Source of the DNA: Nitrospinota bacterium
GTDB taxonomy: Bacteria > JAUXIQ01
DNA: 9,971 bases
Assembly (NCBI GenBank): GCA_030620925.1
Contig: JAUXIQ010000043.1
Span: forward strand, 1 to 9,971
Direction of reading: 5' to 3'
The position numbers were made by a program, and so were the translations under genes. This document shows, in pieces, positions 1-6,961 of the stretch (its first letter is position 1; each line of letters starts with the position of its first letter). Under the pieces are notes generated by a model. The model saw nothing but the letters and a program-made list of their open reading frames with translations, was not told the origin of the DNA and ran no database searches.

Positions 1-244
1 ATCCCGGGAGCTTCTGCCCGATTATATAGAAGCTGCGAAGTCCATCCCTGAGGTGGTCGGTGGAGAAATCGATAGTAAAGATGGAATAGACCTGGAGAAT
101 GTGCTGGATGAAATAGAGAGGACCTACCTTCTGGAAGCACTGGAGAAAGCAGAAGGAGTGAAGAAAAGAGCTGCAGAACTCCTTAATCTCAGTTTCAGAT
201 CCTTGAGGTACAGGCTCAAGAAGCACCAGTTGGATTCCAGATAG
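1..244 (+). CDS. Sigma-54-dependent response regulator (NtrC/PilR-like), C-terminal fragment
   Basis: This is the 3' end of a gene that begins before the window; the frame is open from base 2 to the TAG at 242-244 (80 residues). The fragment has a linker containing LPDYI, a helix around DLENVLDEIERTYLLEALEKA, and a Fis-type helix-turn-helix with AAELLNLSFRSLRYRLKKH near the C-terminus. This arrangement is typical of the DNA-binding tail of NtrC-class activators, and the SFRSLRYRLKK segment is especially like PilR. Family knowledge: such proteins bind upstream enhancers and use an AAA+ domain to open sigma-54 RNA polymerase promoters, usually after phosphorylation by a partner histidine kinase. 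The AAA+ and receiver domains lie outside the window, so the exact subfamily and signal are unknown. No T-rich terminator hairpin was seen directly after the stop. Confidence 0.88.
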   Translation, partial: SRELLPDYIEAAKSIPEVVGGEIDSKDGIDLENVLDEIERTYLLEALEKAEGVKKRAAELLNLSFRSLRYRLKKHQLDSR

Positions 245-467
245 CCTACCCCGCGGCCCAAGTTCCTTAATATGTATATGAAAACCTTCTATGTACTTCC
301 AAAATCGGGTCCGGACCCCCAATTTCAAAACCATTTATGCGGTATACATGATTCAAAGTGTATGATACCTTGCCCCAGGAGATTTCCGGAGGTAGGATTT
401 GAGATGAGTTGTACATCTATTCCGTATCCCCGGTCATTTTTTAGCTAACGATAACTCTAGGGATGAG
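245..467 (+). other. Intergenic leader with inverted repeats upstream of mfd
   Basis: This 223-base gap has no long gene. It holds a perfect 12-base palindrome GGGTCCGGACCC at 307-318, flanked by AAAT (302-305) and ATTT (322-325). A second imperfect hairpin pairs 341-349 with 362-369: GGTAT with ATACC and CAT with ATG, with one bulged A. A Shine-Dalgarno GGAGGT at 388-393 precedes a 14-codon reading frame at 404-448. Neither hairpin is followed by a T-run, so they do not look like intrinsic terminators. I found no convincing -35/-10 or -24/-12 promoter, although one must exist here or upstream to drive mfd. Confidence 0.5.
404..448 (+). CDS. Possible 14-aa leader peptide before mfd
   Basis: An ATG at 404 opens a short frame encoding MSCTSIPYPRSFFS and ends with TAA at 446-448, 19 bases before the mfd start. 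A perfect GGAGGT lies at 388-393, 10 bases upstream of this ATG; it is a stronger ribosome-binding site than the AGGGA in front of mfd itself. The peptide has no recognisable family. It could be a translated leader that couples ribosomes to mfd, or a chance frame next to a chance purine run. The only evidence is the ribosome-binding site and spacing. Confidence 0.25.
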   Translation: MSCTSIPYPRSFFS

Positions 468-3400
468 ATGAGCGACAGATCGTTTGAAGAAATTCTCGGC
501 GCCCTGTCCGAGACCCTTTGTGAATCCCGCAAAAGTGCGGAGGTTATGGGATTACTCCCGTCTGCAAGAGCCCTGCTCCTCGCTAAATTGTACGAGAAAA
601 CCGCTAGGCCGATGCTGATCATAACCGGTGATAACCAGACGGGCAGGGAGCTGCACCGCGATATGGAGTTCTTTTGGCCCGCCGAAAAAGGGCGCGGCCT
701 CTTTTTCTACCCCCATCTCCGGTCAGGGTTTATGGCCCAGGAAGCGCGCCTGGAGCGGATGGAGGCCCTTGAGGGGCTCCGCAGCAATGCGGAAGGGCCC
801 GCGGCGGCAGTGGCATCGCTGAACGCCGTTTTTCAGAGCGTACCGCCCGAAGAGACTTTCGTAGCCCATCTATTAGAAATCTCCTGCGGCGATTTCCTGG
901 ATAGAGACAACCTCTCCCGCTCACTGTCGGATGCAGGGTATCAACGGGCGGACATGGCTGAAGAGGTAGGAGACTTCAGCGTGAGGGGAGGAATCGTAGA
1001 TGTCTTCCCGCCCCTTTCGGAAAACCCCGTGAGGATAGAGTTCTTCGGCGACAAGGTGGAGTCTATAAGGGAGTTCAGCGTTGCTGATCAATTGTCCATA
1101 AAGAGAGTGGAAAAGATACGGGTGGTGCCGGTAAAAGAACCGACAGCCGAAGAGCAGCCCGCCCGGCAGGGCGGCTCTCAACCCATGGAGGGAACCGTAT
1201 TCGAGTACCTGGGCGCAAATGGGGTCATAGTGCTGGATGAGGCGGGTCTCATAAGGGAAAAATTGAAGGCAGGCCCTCCGCAAGAAGAGCAGGAGGAGAT
1301 GTCTGAAGGCGAAGTGGCATTTTCTTCAGACTCCTCCCCCATGCCTCGCTATCTGGATACCGCCCTTCTCAGAGAGGGGATGGAGAGGGCCGTCGTTCTG
1401 GGGCTCTCGACGCTCTCCCTCGGCCCGGAAGACCAGGACGCTGCTCACAACCTTGTATCAAACAGGGTGGCCTCGTTCCGGGGAAAGTTCAACAACTTTA
1501 TAGAGCAGCTTAAGAGCTGGATTGCTGGAGGGTACTCCACGCTTCTGGTATCCCACAACGAGTACCAGGCCCGCAGGATGAAAGCGCTACTGGAGGATTA
1601 CGACCTTGGCGCTAAGATTTACGGGCATCTGAGAGAGCTTGCAGGCGAAGGAGGAGGATGGAAATCGTCGGCCCTGCCCCCGCTGGCAATCTGCATCGGT
1701 TCCCTGACCGCCGGTTTCGAGATTCCCGCAGCCCGACTGGTGGTGGTCACGGAATTGGAAGTTTTCGGGGCGGTTAAGAAGGTCAGGGAGAAGACAAAAC
1801 GAAAAGCAGGGAAATTTGTCTCCGATTTCAGGGATTTGCGGGTCGGCGATTTCGTGGTCCACGTGGATTATGGTATCGGCCAGTACAGGGGGATGTTCGA
1901 CCTCGGTATTAATAGCCGCTCCTCCGAGTTCCTCAAGATACAGTATGCAGGAGGGGAGTTCCTCTACGTTCCCGTGGAGTCTTTGAACCTGGTGCAAAAG
2001 TATGCCGGCTCCGGGGCCGTTCAGCCGTCGCTCGACAGGTTGGGCAGTTCGGCATGGAAGCGAAAAAAAGCGAGCGTCAAGGAATCCGTCCGGAAATTGG
2101 CCAAGGAACTGCTGGAGCTGTATGCCTCCAGGGAGCTGGTGGAGGGACATTCCTTCTCGCCCGACAACCCCTGGCATCAGGAGTTCGATTCCGCCTTCGA
2201 GTATGAGGAGACGCCCGACCAGTTGAAGGCGATAGAAGAGGTAAAGGCGGATATGGAGCGGCCTCGAGCCATGGACAGGCTCATTTGCGGCGATGTGGGT
2301 TACGGCAAAACAGAAGTGGCAATGCGCGCCAGCTTCAAGGTGGTCATGGACTCCAAGCAAGTAGCGGTGCTCGTGCCCACTACCATCCTGGCCCAGCAGC
2401 ATTTAAACACCTTTTCCCGGCGATTCGAGCCCTATCCTGTTAAATTGGAGGTGCTCAGCCGTTTTAAATCGCCTAAAGAGCAAAATGCCATCCTGGAGGG
2501 GCTTGCTGAAGGGAGAGTGGACATAGTAATCGGCACACACCGGCTGCTCCAGAAAGACGTCGTGTTTAAAAACCTGGGCCTGATGGTGGTGGATGAAGAG
2601 CAGCGCTTCGGCGTTAAGCATAAGGAAAAGCTTAAAAAACTGCGCAAGATGGTCGATGTCCTCACCCTTACCGCCACCCCCATACCCAGGACGCTTTATC
2701 TATCCATGATGGGAGTGAGGGACTTAAGCATAATCGACACTCCCCCCGAGGACAGGCTCTCCATAGAGACGCATCTGCTGAGGTTCAGCGACCAGGTGAT
2801 AAGAAAAGCCATCATGAAGGAGATAGAGCGGGGCGGGCAGGTATACTTCGTTCACAACCGCGTGGAAAGCATAGAGGCCATGCGTAAGTATCTGAGGAAA
2901 CTGGTGCCCGAGGTGAAAATAGGGGTGGCGCATGGTCAAATGCGCGAACGCTCCCTGGAAAATATTATGATCCGTTTCCTCAGCAGAGAGTTCGATCTGC
3001 TTTTAGCCACCAGCATCATAGAATCGGGGCTGGATATATCATCGGTTAACACCATCTTGATAAACCGTGCAGACAGGTTTGGCCTCTCCCAGCTCTATCA
3101 GCTCAGGGGTAGGGTGGGGCGCGACAAGTACAAAGCCTATGCCTACCTGCTCGTTCCAGCCAAGGATGCCATTACCGAAATCGCCCGGGAACGCCTCAAA
3201 GCCATTCAGGAGCTCACCGAGCTCGGCTCCGGATTCCGCCTGGCCACCAGAGACATGGAAATACGCGGTGCAGGGAATATATTAGGCGCCGAACAGTCCG
3301 GGCACATTGCAACCGTGGGGTTCGATCTCTATTGCCGCCTCATAGAAGAGACCATCCATGAGATAAAAGGTGATGAATATCAAGAAGAACTGGAGGCGGA

Positions 3401-3854
3401 GATAGACCTCGGCTACCAGGGAATGATACCCCAGGACTATGTAACCGACACGAACCTTCGCCTGATGATTTACAAAAAGCTTTCCCCGCTGAAAGAAGCC
3501 GAAGAGCTAAGCGGCTATAGGGGAGAGCTGGAGGACAGATACGGCAAGCTGCCACCGCCTATGCAAAAACTGATGGAATACTTCGAAATCAAGATTATGG
3601 CCGGGAGACTCAGGCTGGAGAAGTTAAAAATCGAAGGAGAGAATTGCCTGCTTACATTTCATGAGACCACCCCCCTGGAGCCTGATGCAGTGATCGATCT
3701 GGTGAAGCGAAAAGGAGAGGGCGCCCGCTTCGTGTCTGATAAAACCATCCAAATAAAACTCTATGACGGCGATTCTGAGAACATATTTATATATTTGAAA
3801 AAATTGTTGCAAGATTTTATAAATAATGATAATTTTAATAGAAAACGAGGTTAA
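468..3854 (+). CDS. mfd: Transcription-repair coupling factor Mfd
   Basis: Mfd is a cytoplasmic DNA translocase that recognises RNA polymerase stalled at template-strand lesions, pushes it forward and off, and recruits UvrA to start nucleotide excision repair. The 1128-residue product has the usual family length. The N-terminal ~215 residues form the UvrB-like module, without a usable Walker A. A CarD/RID-type RNA polymerase-interacting domain starts near residue 455 (RVGDFVVHVDYGIGQY). The RecG-like motor runs from ~576 to ~965, with Walker A GDVGYGKT at 608-615, DEEQ at 709-712, TATP at 735-738 and GRVGR at 881-885, followed by the TRG region (RGAGNILGAEQSGH). The TRCF C-terminal domain covers ~990-1090. 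ATG 468 is the first usual start after the in-frame stop at 405-407; AGGGA at 459-463 is a modest ribosome-binding site. All motor motifs are intact, so it should be functional. The last ~20 codons are strikingly AT-rich and contain a promoter-like sequence. Confidence 0.99.
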   Translation: MSDRSFEEILGALSETLCESRKSAEVMGLLPSARALLLAKLYEKTARPMLIITGDNQTGRELHRDMEFFWPAEKGRGLFFYPHLRSGFMAQEARLERMEALEGLRSNAEGPAAAVASLNAVFQSVPPEETFVAHLLEISCGDFLDRDNLSRSLSDAGYQRADMAEEVGDFSVRGGIVDVFPPLSENPVRIEFFGDKVESIREFSVADQLSIKRVEKIRVVPVKEPTAEEQPARQGGSQPMEGTVFEYLGANGVIVLDEAGLIREKLKAGPPQEEQEEMSEGEVAFSSDSSPMPRYLDTALLREGMERAVVLGLSTLSLGPEDQDAAHNLVSNRVASFRGKFNNFIEQLKSWIAGGYSTLLVSHNEYQARRMKALLEDYDLGAKIYGHLRELAGEGGGWKSSALPPLAICIGSLTAGFEIPAARLVVVTELEVFGAVKKVREKTKRKAGKFVSDFRDLRVGDFVVHVDYGIGQYRGMFDLGINSRSSEFLKIQYAGGEFLYVPVESLNLVQKYAGSGAVQPSLDRLGSSAWKRKKASVKESVRKLAKELLELYASRELVEGHSFSPDNPWHQEFDSAFEYEETPDQLKAIEEVKADMERPRAMDRLICGDVGYGKTEVAMRASFKVVMDSKQVAVLVPTTILAQQHLNTFSRRFEPYPVKLEVLSRFKSPKEQNAILEGLAEGRVDIVIGTHRLLQKDVVFKNLGLMVVDEEQRFGVKHKEKLKKLRKMVDVLTLTATPIPRTLYLSMMGVRDLSIIDTPPEDRLSIETHLLRFSDQVIRKAIMKEIERGGQVYFVHNRVESIEAMRKYLRKLVPEVKIGVAHGQMRERSLENIMIRFLSREFDLLLATSIIESGLDISSVNTILINRADRFGLSQLYQLRGRVGRDKYKAYAYLLVPAKDAITEIARERLKAIQELTELGSGFRLATRDMEIRGAGNILGAEQSGHIATVGFDLYCRLIEETIHEIKGDEYQEELEAEIDLGYQGMIPQDYVTDTNLRLMIYKKLSPLKEAEELSGYRGELEDRYGKLPPPMQKLMEYFEIKIMAGRLRLEKLKIEGENCLLTFHETTPLEPDAVIDLVKRKGEGARFVSDKTIQIKLYDGDSENIFIYLKKLLQDFINNDNFNRKRG
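3795..3823 (+). promoter_or_regulatory. Sigma-70-type promoter inside the 3' end of mfd
   Basis: TTGAAA (3795-3800) and TATAAA (3818-3823) are separated by exactly 17 bases. Each hexamer matches the consensus at 5 of 6 positions. The site lies in an AT-rich patch within the last codons of mfd, on the same strand as the following isomerase gene. It would give that gene a 5' untranslated region of about 230 bases. The match is visible in the sequence; activity is inferred. Confidence 0.55.
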
Positions 3855-3900
3855 TAAGACACCTTTTTAAAATCCCGATAGAAGGATTTCGCAATAATAC

Positions 3901-3929
3901 TTGAAACACTCTGGAAATAACAGTAAACT
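3901..3929 (+). promoter_or_regulatory. Second candidate promoter upstream of the isomerase gene
   Basis: TTGAAA (3901-3906) and TAAACT (3924-3929) are 17 bases apart, matching consensus at 5 of 6 and 4 of 6 positions. It lies in the 206-base gap between mfd and the isomerase. The same gap has a 6-bp hairpin pairing AAATCC (3870-3875) with GGATTT (3884-3889) without a following T-run. It is weaker than the site inside mfd and could be fortuitous. Confidence 0.3.
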
Positions 3930-4060
3930 GTCGTTTGGGCTTGTCTTTGAAGGCGGTTGACGCATCGTGGCCCCGATTCCAGAGGCCCTGCGGCAATACA
4001 TACTTTAAAATGTTCTATAAGACGTGGTATAGGGGGCAAAACGAGGCACGGGTTGACATT

Positions 4061-5047
4061 GTGAAAAGAGTTAAACTTATGGCAAAAGGAATTTCCGCCC
4101 TGGCTGTCCTGCTTTTATTAACATTATCGGTGGGCGCGGCGCGGGGGATAGTAATAGACCGGGTTGTGGCTAAGGTTAACGATGAGGTCATTACCCTGAG
4201 CGAAGTTCAGGAGAAGGGTATGCCTCTGCTTTCTAAGGTGAGGGGCAGCCGTTCTGAAAACGGGCGAGAAGTGCAGGAAGCGGAAAAAGAGGTTCTGAAT
4301 CGCCTCATAGATATAAAGCTTCAGCTCCAGGACGCCAGAAGTCTCGGTTTAACTATCGCTGAGAAGATAGTTGATGAAGCCGTTGAGAACATAAAGAAAA
4401 AGAATAACATCACCCAGGAAGCCCTGGAAAGGATGCTGGTGGAGGCGGGCACCGGCATCGAGGCTTACCGAAACGAGATAAGGGATCAATACCTGTTGCA
4501 GAGGGTCTATTATTTCAGGGTCATAACCTCCGCCAAAGTTAATGCGGCCGACATAAAAGCCTATTACACAGAACATATATCCGAGTATACAAGTCCGGGA
4601 AAGGTGAACGTCTTTCAGATTTTCTTCACCGTGGACCCCGGCAACCCCACCAAGAGGGAGGATGTGGTGCGGGCCAGGGCCATGGAAGTAATAGAGCGTA
4701 TAAGCGCCGGTGAAGATTTCGCCATTCTGGCTAAAGCCTATTCCGAAGGACCGAACGCATCACTGGGGGGAGACTTGGGATTTTTTAAGCGCGGGGAGGT
4801 TCTTCCCGTGCTTGAAGAAGCCATGTTCAGCCTGGAATCGGGCCAGGTTAGCGATCTTATCAGGAGCAAAGCGGGCTTCCATATTCTCAAGGTCAAGGAG
4901 CATATTTATCCTGCGCCCTTGCCCATAGAAAAAGTTAAAAAAGATATAATTAGTATCATCAAAAAGGAAAAAGCTGAGGATAATTACGGGAAATGGATTA
5001 AAGAACTGAGGCAAAAAGCTTTTATAGAGATAACCTACGACCTGTAA
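4061..5047 (+). CDS. Exported SurA/PpiC-like peptidyl-prolyl cis-trans isomerase
   Basis: This is a parvulin-type foldase predicted to act outside the cytoplasmic membrane on newly exported proteins. From GTG 4061 it has 328 residues: a basic n-region (VKRVKLMAKG), a hydrophobic stretch (ISALAVLLLLTLSV) and a likely signal peptidase I site after VGA at 24-26. A SurA_N-type region follows, opening with VIDRVVAKVNDEVITLSEV. One parvulin domain covers ~180-282, with FQIFFTV, SEGPNASLGGDLGFFKRGEVLP and GFHILKV. There is no lipobox Cys. The frame stays open back to ATG 3935, but that extension would put ~45 non-signal-like residues before the signal peptide, so I chose GTG 4061. ATG 4079, with AAGAG 8 bases upstream, is an alternative giving a shorter signal peptide. 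The ribosome-binding site for GTG is poor (GAGG at 4043-4046). It is called SurA-like rather than SurA because only one parvulin domain is present. mfd lies upstream, rqcP downstream. Confidence 0.92.
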   Translation: MKRVKLMAKGISALAVLLLLTLSVGAARGIVIDRVVAKVNDEVITLSEVQEKGMPLLSKVRGSRSENGREVQEAEKEVLNRLIDIKLQLQDARSLGLTIAEKIVDEAVENIKKKNNITQEALERMLVEAGTGIEAYRNEIRDQYLLQRVYYFRVITSAKVNAADIKAYYTEHISEYTSPGKVNVFQIFFTVDPGNPTKREDVVRARAMEVIERISAGEDFAILAKAYSEGPNASLGGDLGFFKRGEVLPVLEEAMFSLESGQVSDLIRSKAGFHILKVKEHIYPAPLPIEKVKKDIISIIKKEKAEDNYGKWIKELRQKAFIEITYDL

Positions 5048-5101
5048 GAGAAGAAGGCTGAGCATAAGGTCGGTTGATAGGCGGGCCTAAGGGAATTAAA
5101 A

Positions 5102-5389
5102 TTGCGCCTGGATAACTACCTAAAAACCTGTCGTCTGATAAGGAAGAGGGCCCTGGCCAAAGAGTTGTGCAAGGAGGGGGCCGTATCCGTGAACGGTATG
5201 AAAGCCAAAGCGGGGAGGGCAGTCAAAGAAGGGGACAGAATAATTATAGATTTATGGGATAAGTCGATGGAGCTGGAGGTGGTGAGCCTGCCGGCTGGGA
5301 ATGTGTCGCGCAGCGAGGCTCGAGAGTTGTACTGTATGTTGGATGAACGTAAGAAGTCGATGGAAATGGAGCGGCAAAGCCCCGACTAA
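5102..5389 (+). CDS. rqcP: S4-domain RNA-binding protein, RqcP/YabO-like
   Basis: This is a 95-residue basic protein that is almost entirely one S4 RNA-binding fold. It opens with MRLDNYLKTCRLIRKRALAKEL, then has the S4 signature VSVNGMKAKAGRAVKEGD, and ends with an EARELYCMLDE helix. Length, opening and C-terminal helix resemble Bacillus RqcP (YabO) more than the longer E. coli Hsp15. Family knowledge: RqcP works with RqcH on stalled 50S subunits, helping C-terminal alanine tailing of stuck nascent chains. The start is TTG at 5102, supported by AAGGGA at 5089-5094 seven bases upstream and by alignment of MRLD with the family. It lies 54 bases after the isomerase stop with no terminator between, so the two are probably co-transcribed. 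Another small S4/Hsp15-like role is possible; no RqcH gene is visible to confirm the pathway. Confidence 0.82.
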   Translation: MRLDNYLKTCRLIRKRALAKELCKEGAVSVNGMKAKAGRAVKEGDRIIIDLWDKSMELEVVSLPAGNVSRSEARELYCMLDERKKSMEMERQSPD

Positions 5390-5417
5390 TCTCTCGAGCG
5401 AGTGAAGGGACACCACT

Positions 5418-5431
5418 GGAAAATGTTTTCC
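5418..5431 (+). promoter_or_regulatory. Candidate IclR-family operator palindrome
   Basis: GGAAAATGTTTTCC is an inverted repeat with 6-base arms GGAAAA and TTTTCC around TG. It is preceded by T and followed by TA. It closely resembles the E. coli IclR site as I remember it, TGGAAATNATTTCCA. It lies 56 bases before the ATG of the iclR-family gene at 5488, where an autoregulatory operator would be expected. The palindrome is seen directly; binding by the adjacent regulator is inferred. Confidence 0.45.
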
Positions 5432-5487
5432 TAAGTAATTACAAAGAGAGAGGTAATAACTTTAACTTTTGAAAGGTGTGAAGGAAG

Positions 5488-6276
5488 ATGAATGTGAAAA
5501 AAAACAAGGAACAGGATATCGTAAAAGCCGTCGACCATGCTTTCGACGTGCTTGAAGCCTTTAACGGGAAAAGCGATGAGTTGGGTGTTACGGAGCTGAG
5601 CAAGGCTCTGGGCCTCTCGAAAAACAACGTGTTCAGACTGTTGGCCACCTTTGAGCTGAGAGGTTATATAGAGCAGAATAAGAAAACCGAAAACTATCGG
5701 CTGGGCCTCAAGGTGTTTGAACTGGGCCAGATATACAAACACCAGAGCGGACTGCTGAGACAGGCGCGCCCCATACTCAAAGAGATGGTGGCCGAATGCG
5801 ACGAATCTGCCTATATCGCCATTATGAGAGACGGCCATGTCGTCTATCTGGATATGATCGACACCACGAAGTCCATCAAAGTAATTTCCAGGGTGGGTTT
5901 GAGGGTGCCCGGATACTGCACGGCCATCGGTAAAGCCCAGTTGGCATTCGAGTCGGAGGACGAGATAGAAAGGTTGTACGAGGGGAAAACTCTGGAGCGG
6001 TTCACCAAAAACACCATTACCGACCTGGGAAAACTCAGGGCCGAGCTCCAGCAGATAACCATCGATGGTGAAGCCATAGACACCGGAGAGTACGAAGAAG
6101 AGATCAAGTGTGTGGGCGTTCCCATAAGGGATTACACACGCCGGGTCGTGGCCGGCATCTGCATATCCGGCCCTTCTTTCCGCATGGCCAAAGAACGGAT
6201 GAAAAAGGAGCTTTCCCCGCTGGTCCATGATGCCGGCATGAGGATATCCATGAAGTTAGGCTACCCCGGGGATTAA
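5488..6276 (+). CDS. IclR-family transcriptional regulator
   Basis: The 262-residue product has the standard IclR length and layout. The winged helix-turn-helix spans about residues 8-70 (VKAVDHAFDVLEAF, LSKALGLSKNNVFRLLATFELRGYI, then the YRLG wing). The ligand-binding domain spans ~80-255, with ESAYIAIMRDGHVVYLD, GYCTAIGKA and CVGVPIRDYTRRVVAGICISGP. Family knowledge: these regulators bind small metabolites, usually the substrate or an intermediate of a catabolic pathway controlled nearby. ATG 5488 is the natural start, with AAAGGTG at 5472-5478 nine bases upstream and AAGGAAG directly in front. pyrR begins 16 bases after its stop, so the two share a transcript. The amidohydrolase and DUF6282 genes downstream are the obvious candidate targets, but the effector cannot be read from sequence. 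Confidence 0.95.
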   Translation: MNVKKNKEQDIVKAVDHAFDVLEAFNGKSDELGVTELSKALGLSKNNVFRLLATFELRGYIEQNKKTENYRLGLKVFELGQIYKHQSGLLRQARPILKEMVAECDESAYIAIMRDGHVVYLDMIDTTKSIKVISRVGLRVPGYCTAIGKAQLAFESEDEIERLYEGKTLERFTKNTITDLGKLRAELQQITIDGEAIDTGEYEEEIKCVGVPIRDYTRRVVAGICISGPSFRMAKERMKKELSPLVHDAGMRISMKLGYPGD

Positions 6277-6292
6277 AAGCCCCCAGACTCAA

Positions 6293-6838
6293 ATGAAATA
6301 CAAAGACAAGAGAACGGTGATGAACAAGGAGGAGATGAGAAGGGCCGTAATGCGCATCGCCCATGAGATTCTGGAGAAGAACAAGGATGCAAAAGACCTG
6401 GTTATCATCGGGATAAAGGGTGGAGGCGTATTTTTAGCCAGGCGGCTGGTCAGCCAGATAGAAAAGATCGAGCAGATGGACGTGCCCATAGGAGAAATGG
6501 ATATCACCCTCTACCGTGACGATACGCCAAGCCCGCTCAATAAACCCATAATCCACAAGACCGAAATACCCTGCTCCATTAACGACAAAAGAGTAGTCCT
6601 GGTGGACGACGTGCTTTACACCGGAAGGACCATCAGGGCCGCACTGGACAGTCTCATGGATATGGGCAGGCCCAGCGCGGTGCAATTGGCCGTGCTCATA
6701 GACAGGGGCCACCGTGAACTGCCCATCCAGGCCGATTACGTTGGCAAAAACATCCCCACTGCCAGGAGCGAGGATGTAAAAGTGAAGCTGGAGGAAGAGG
6801 AAGGGGAGGACAGCGTTATCATACAGGAAGCGGTTTGA
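6293..6838 (+). CDS. pyrR: PyrR: pyr attenuation protein / uracil phosphoribosyltransferase
   Basis: The 181-residue product matches Bacillus subtilis PyrR in length and along its whole sequence: RRAVMRIAHEILE near the start, GEMDITLYRDD, the PRPP-binding loop VVLVDDVLYTGRT at 101-113, and LAVLIDRGHRELPI followed by YVGKNIPT. PyrR converts uracil and PRPP to UMP; in many bacteria it also binds pyr leader RNA and promotes termination when UMP is high. Start ATG 6293 lacks a clear Shine-Dalgarno site, but it gives the N-terminal strand the family has; GTG 6317 or ATG 6320 would remove it. As I recall the B. subtilis mutational work, T18, H22, R141, R146 and K152 matter for RNA binding. Here R141 and K152 are kept and H22 matches H24, but T18 aligns with Met20 and R146 is Gln146. 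RNA regulation is therefore uncertain. No other pyr biosynthetic genes are present. Confidence 0.92.
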   Translation: MKYKDKRTVMNKEEMRRAVMRIAHEILEKNKDAKDLVIIGIKGGGVFLARRLVSQIEKIEQMDVPIGEMDITLYRDDTPSPLNKPIIHKTEIPCSINDKRVVLVDDVLYTGRTIRAALDSLMDMGRPSAVQLAVLIDRGHRELPIQADYVGKNIPTARSEDVKVKLEEEEGEDSVIIQEAV

Positions 6839-6895
6839 AAGAGTTGGAGTAAGAGTGTGAACATGAAATTTCCGGTGCGCTCAAGAATTGTTATG

Positions 6896-6931
6896 AGCCT
6901 TCTCCTTTGATTAAGGGGGAGGCTTTTTTTT
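6896..6931 (+). terminator. Strong intrinsic terminator after pyrR
   Basis: A stem pairs GCCTTCTCCTT (6897-6907) with AAGGGGGAGGC (6913-6923): 11 pairs including two G-U. It can be extended by an outer A-T pair and has a 5-base loop, TGATT. Eight Ts follow at 6924-6931. It lies 58 bases after the pyrR stop and ends only 30 bases before the GTG start of the next gene. It could be a plain terminator of iclR-pyrR or an attenuator in a longer operon. Confidence 0.87.
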
Positions 6932-6961
6932 ATTGATAAAATGAAAAAGGAGCGATCACAA

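Noticed and set aside
355-378. Possible sigma-54 promoter around the TTGCC at 370-374
   Set aside because: The expected GG about 10 bases upstream of the GC is missing.
1587-2402. 271-codon open frame on the minus strand inside mfd
   Set aside because: It lies wholly antisense to well-conserved Mfd motor sequence, and its translation (rich in His, Leu, Gly, Gln) resembles no family; it is a shadow of mfd codon bias.
3935-4060. Upstream extension of the isomerase from ATG 3935
   Set aside because: The extra residues lack a ribosome-binding site, are not conserved-looking, and would bury the signal peptide ~45 residues inside the protein.
4053-4083. TTGACA at 4053-4058 as a promoter -35 for the isomerase
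   Set aside because: No acceptable -10 lies 16-18 bases downstream, and the transcript would start after the probable translation start.
5431-6228. 265-codon minus-strand open frame
   Set aside because: It is antisense to the clearly homologous IclR gene and has no recognisable protein features.
6869-6883. TCCGGTGCGC-like sequence resembling the PyrR RNA-binding loop core
   Set aside because: It matches the remembered core UCCNGNGAGG only partly and lacks the flanking bases needed to form the short stem, so it is not called a PyrR site.
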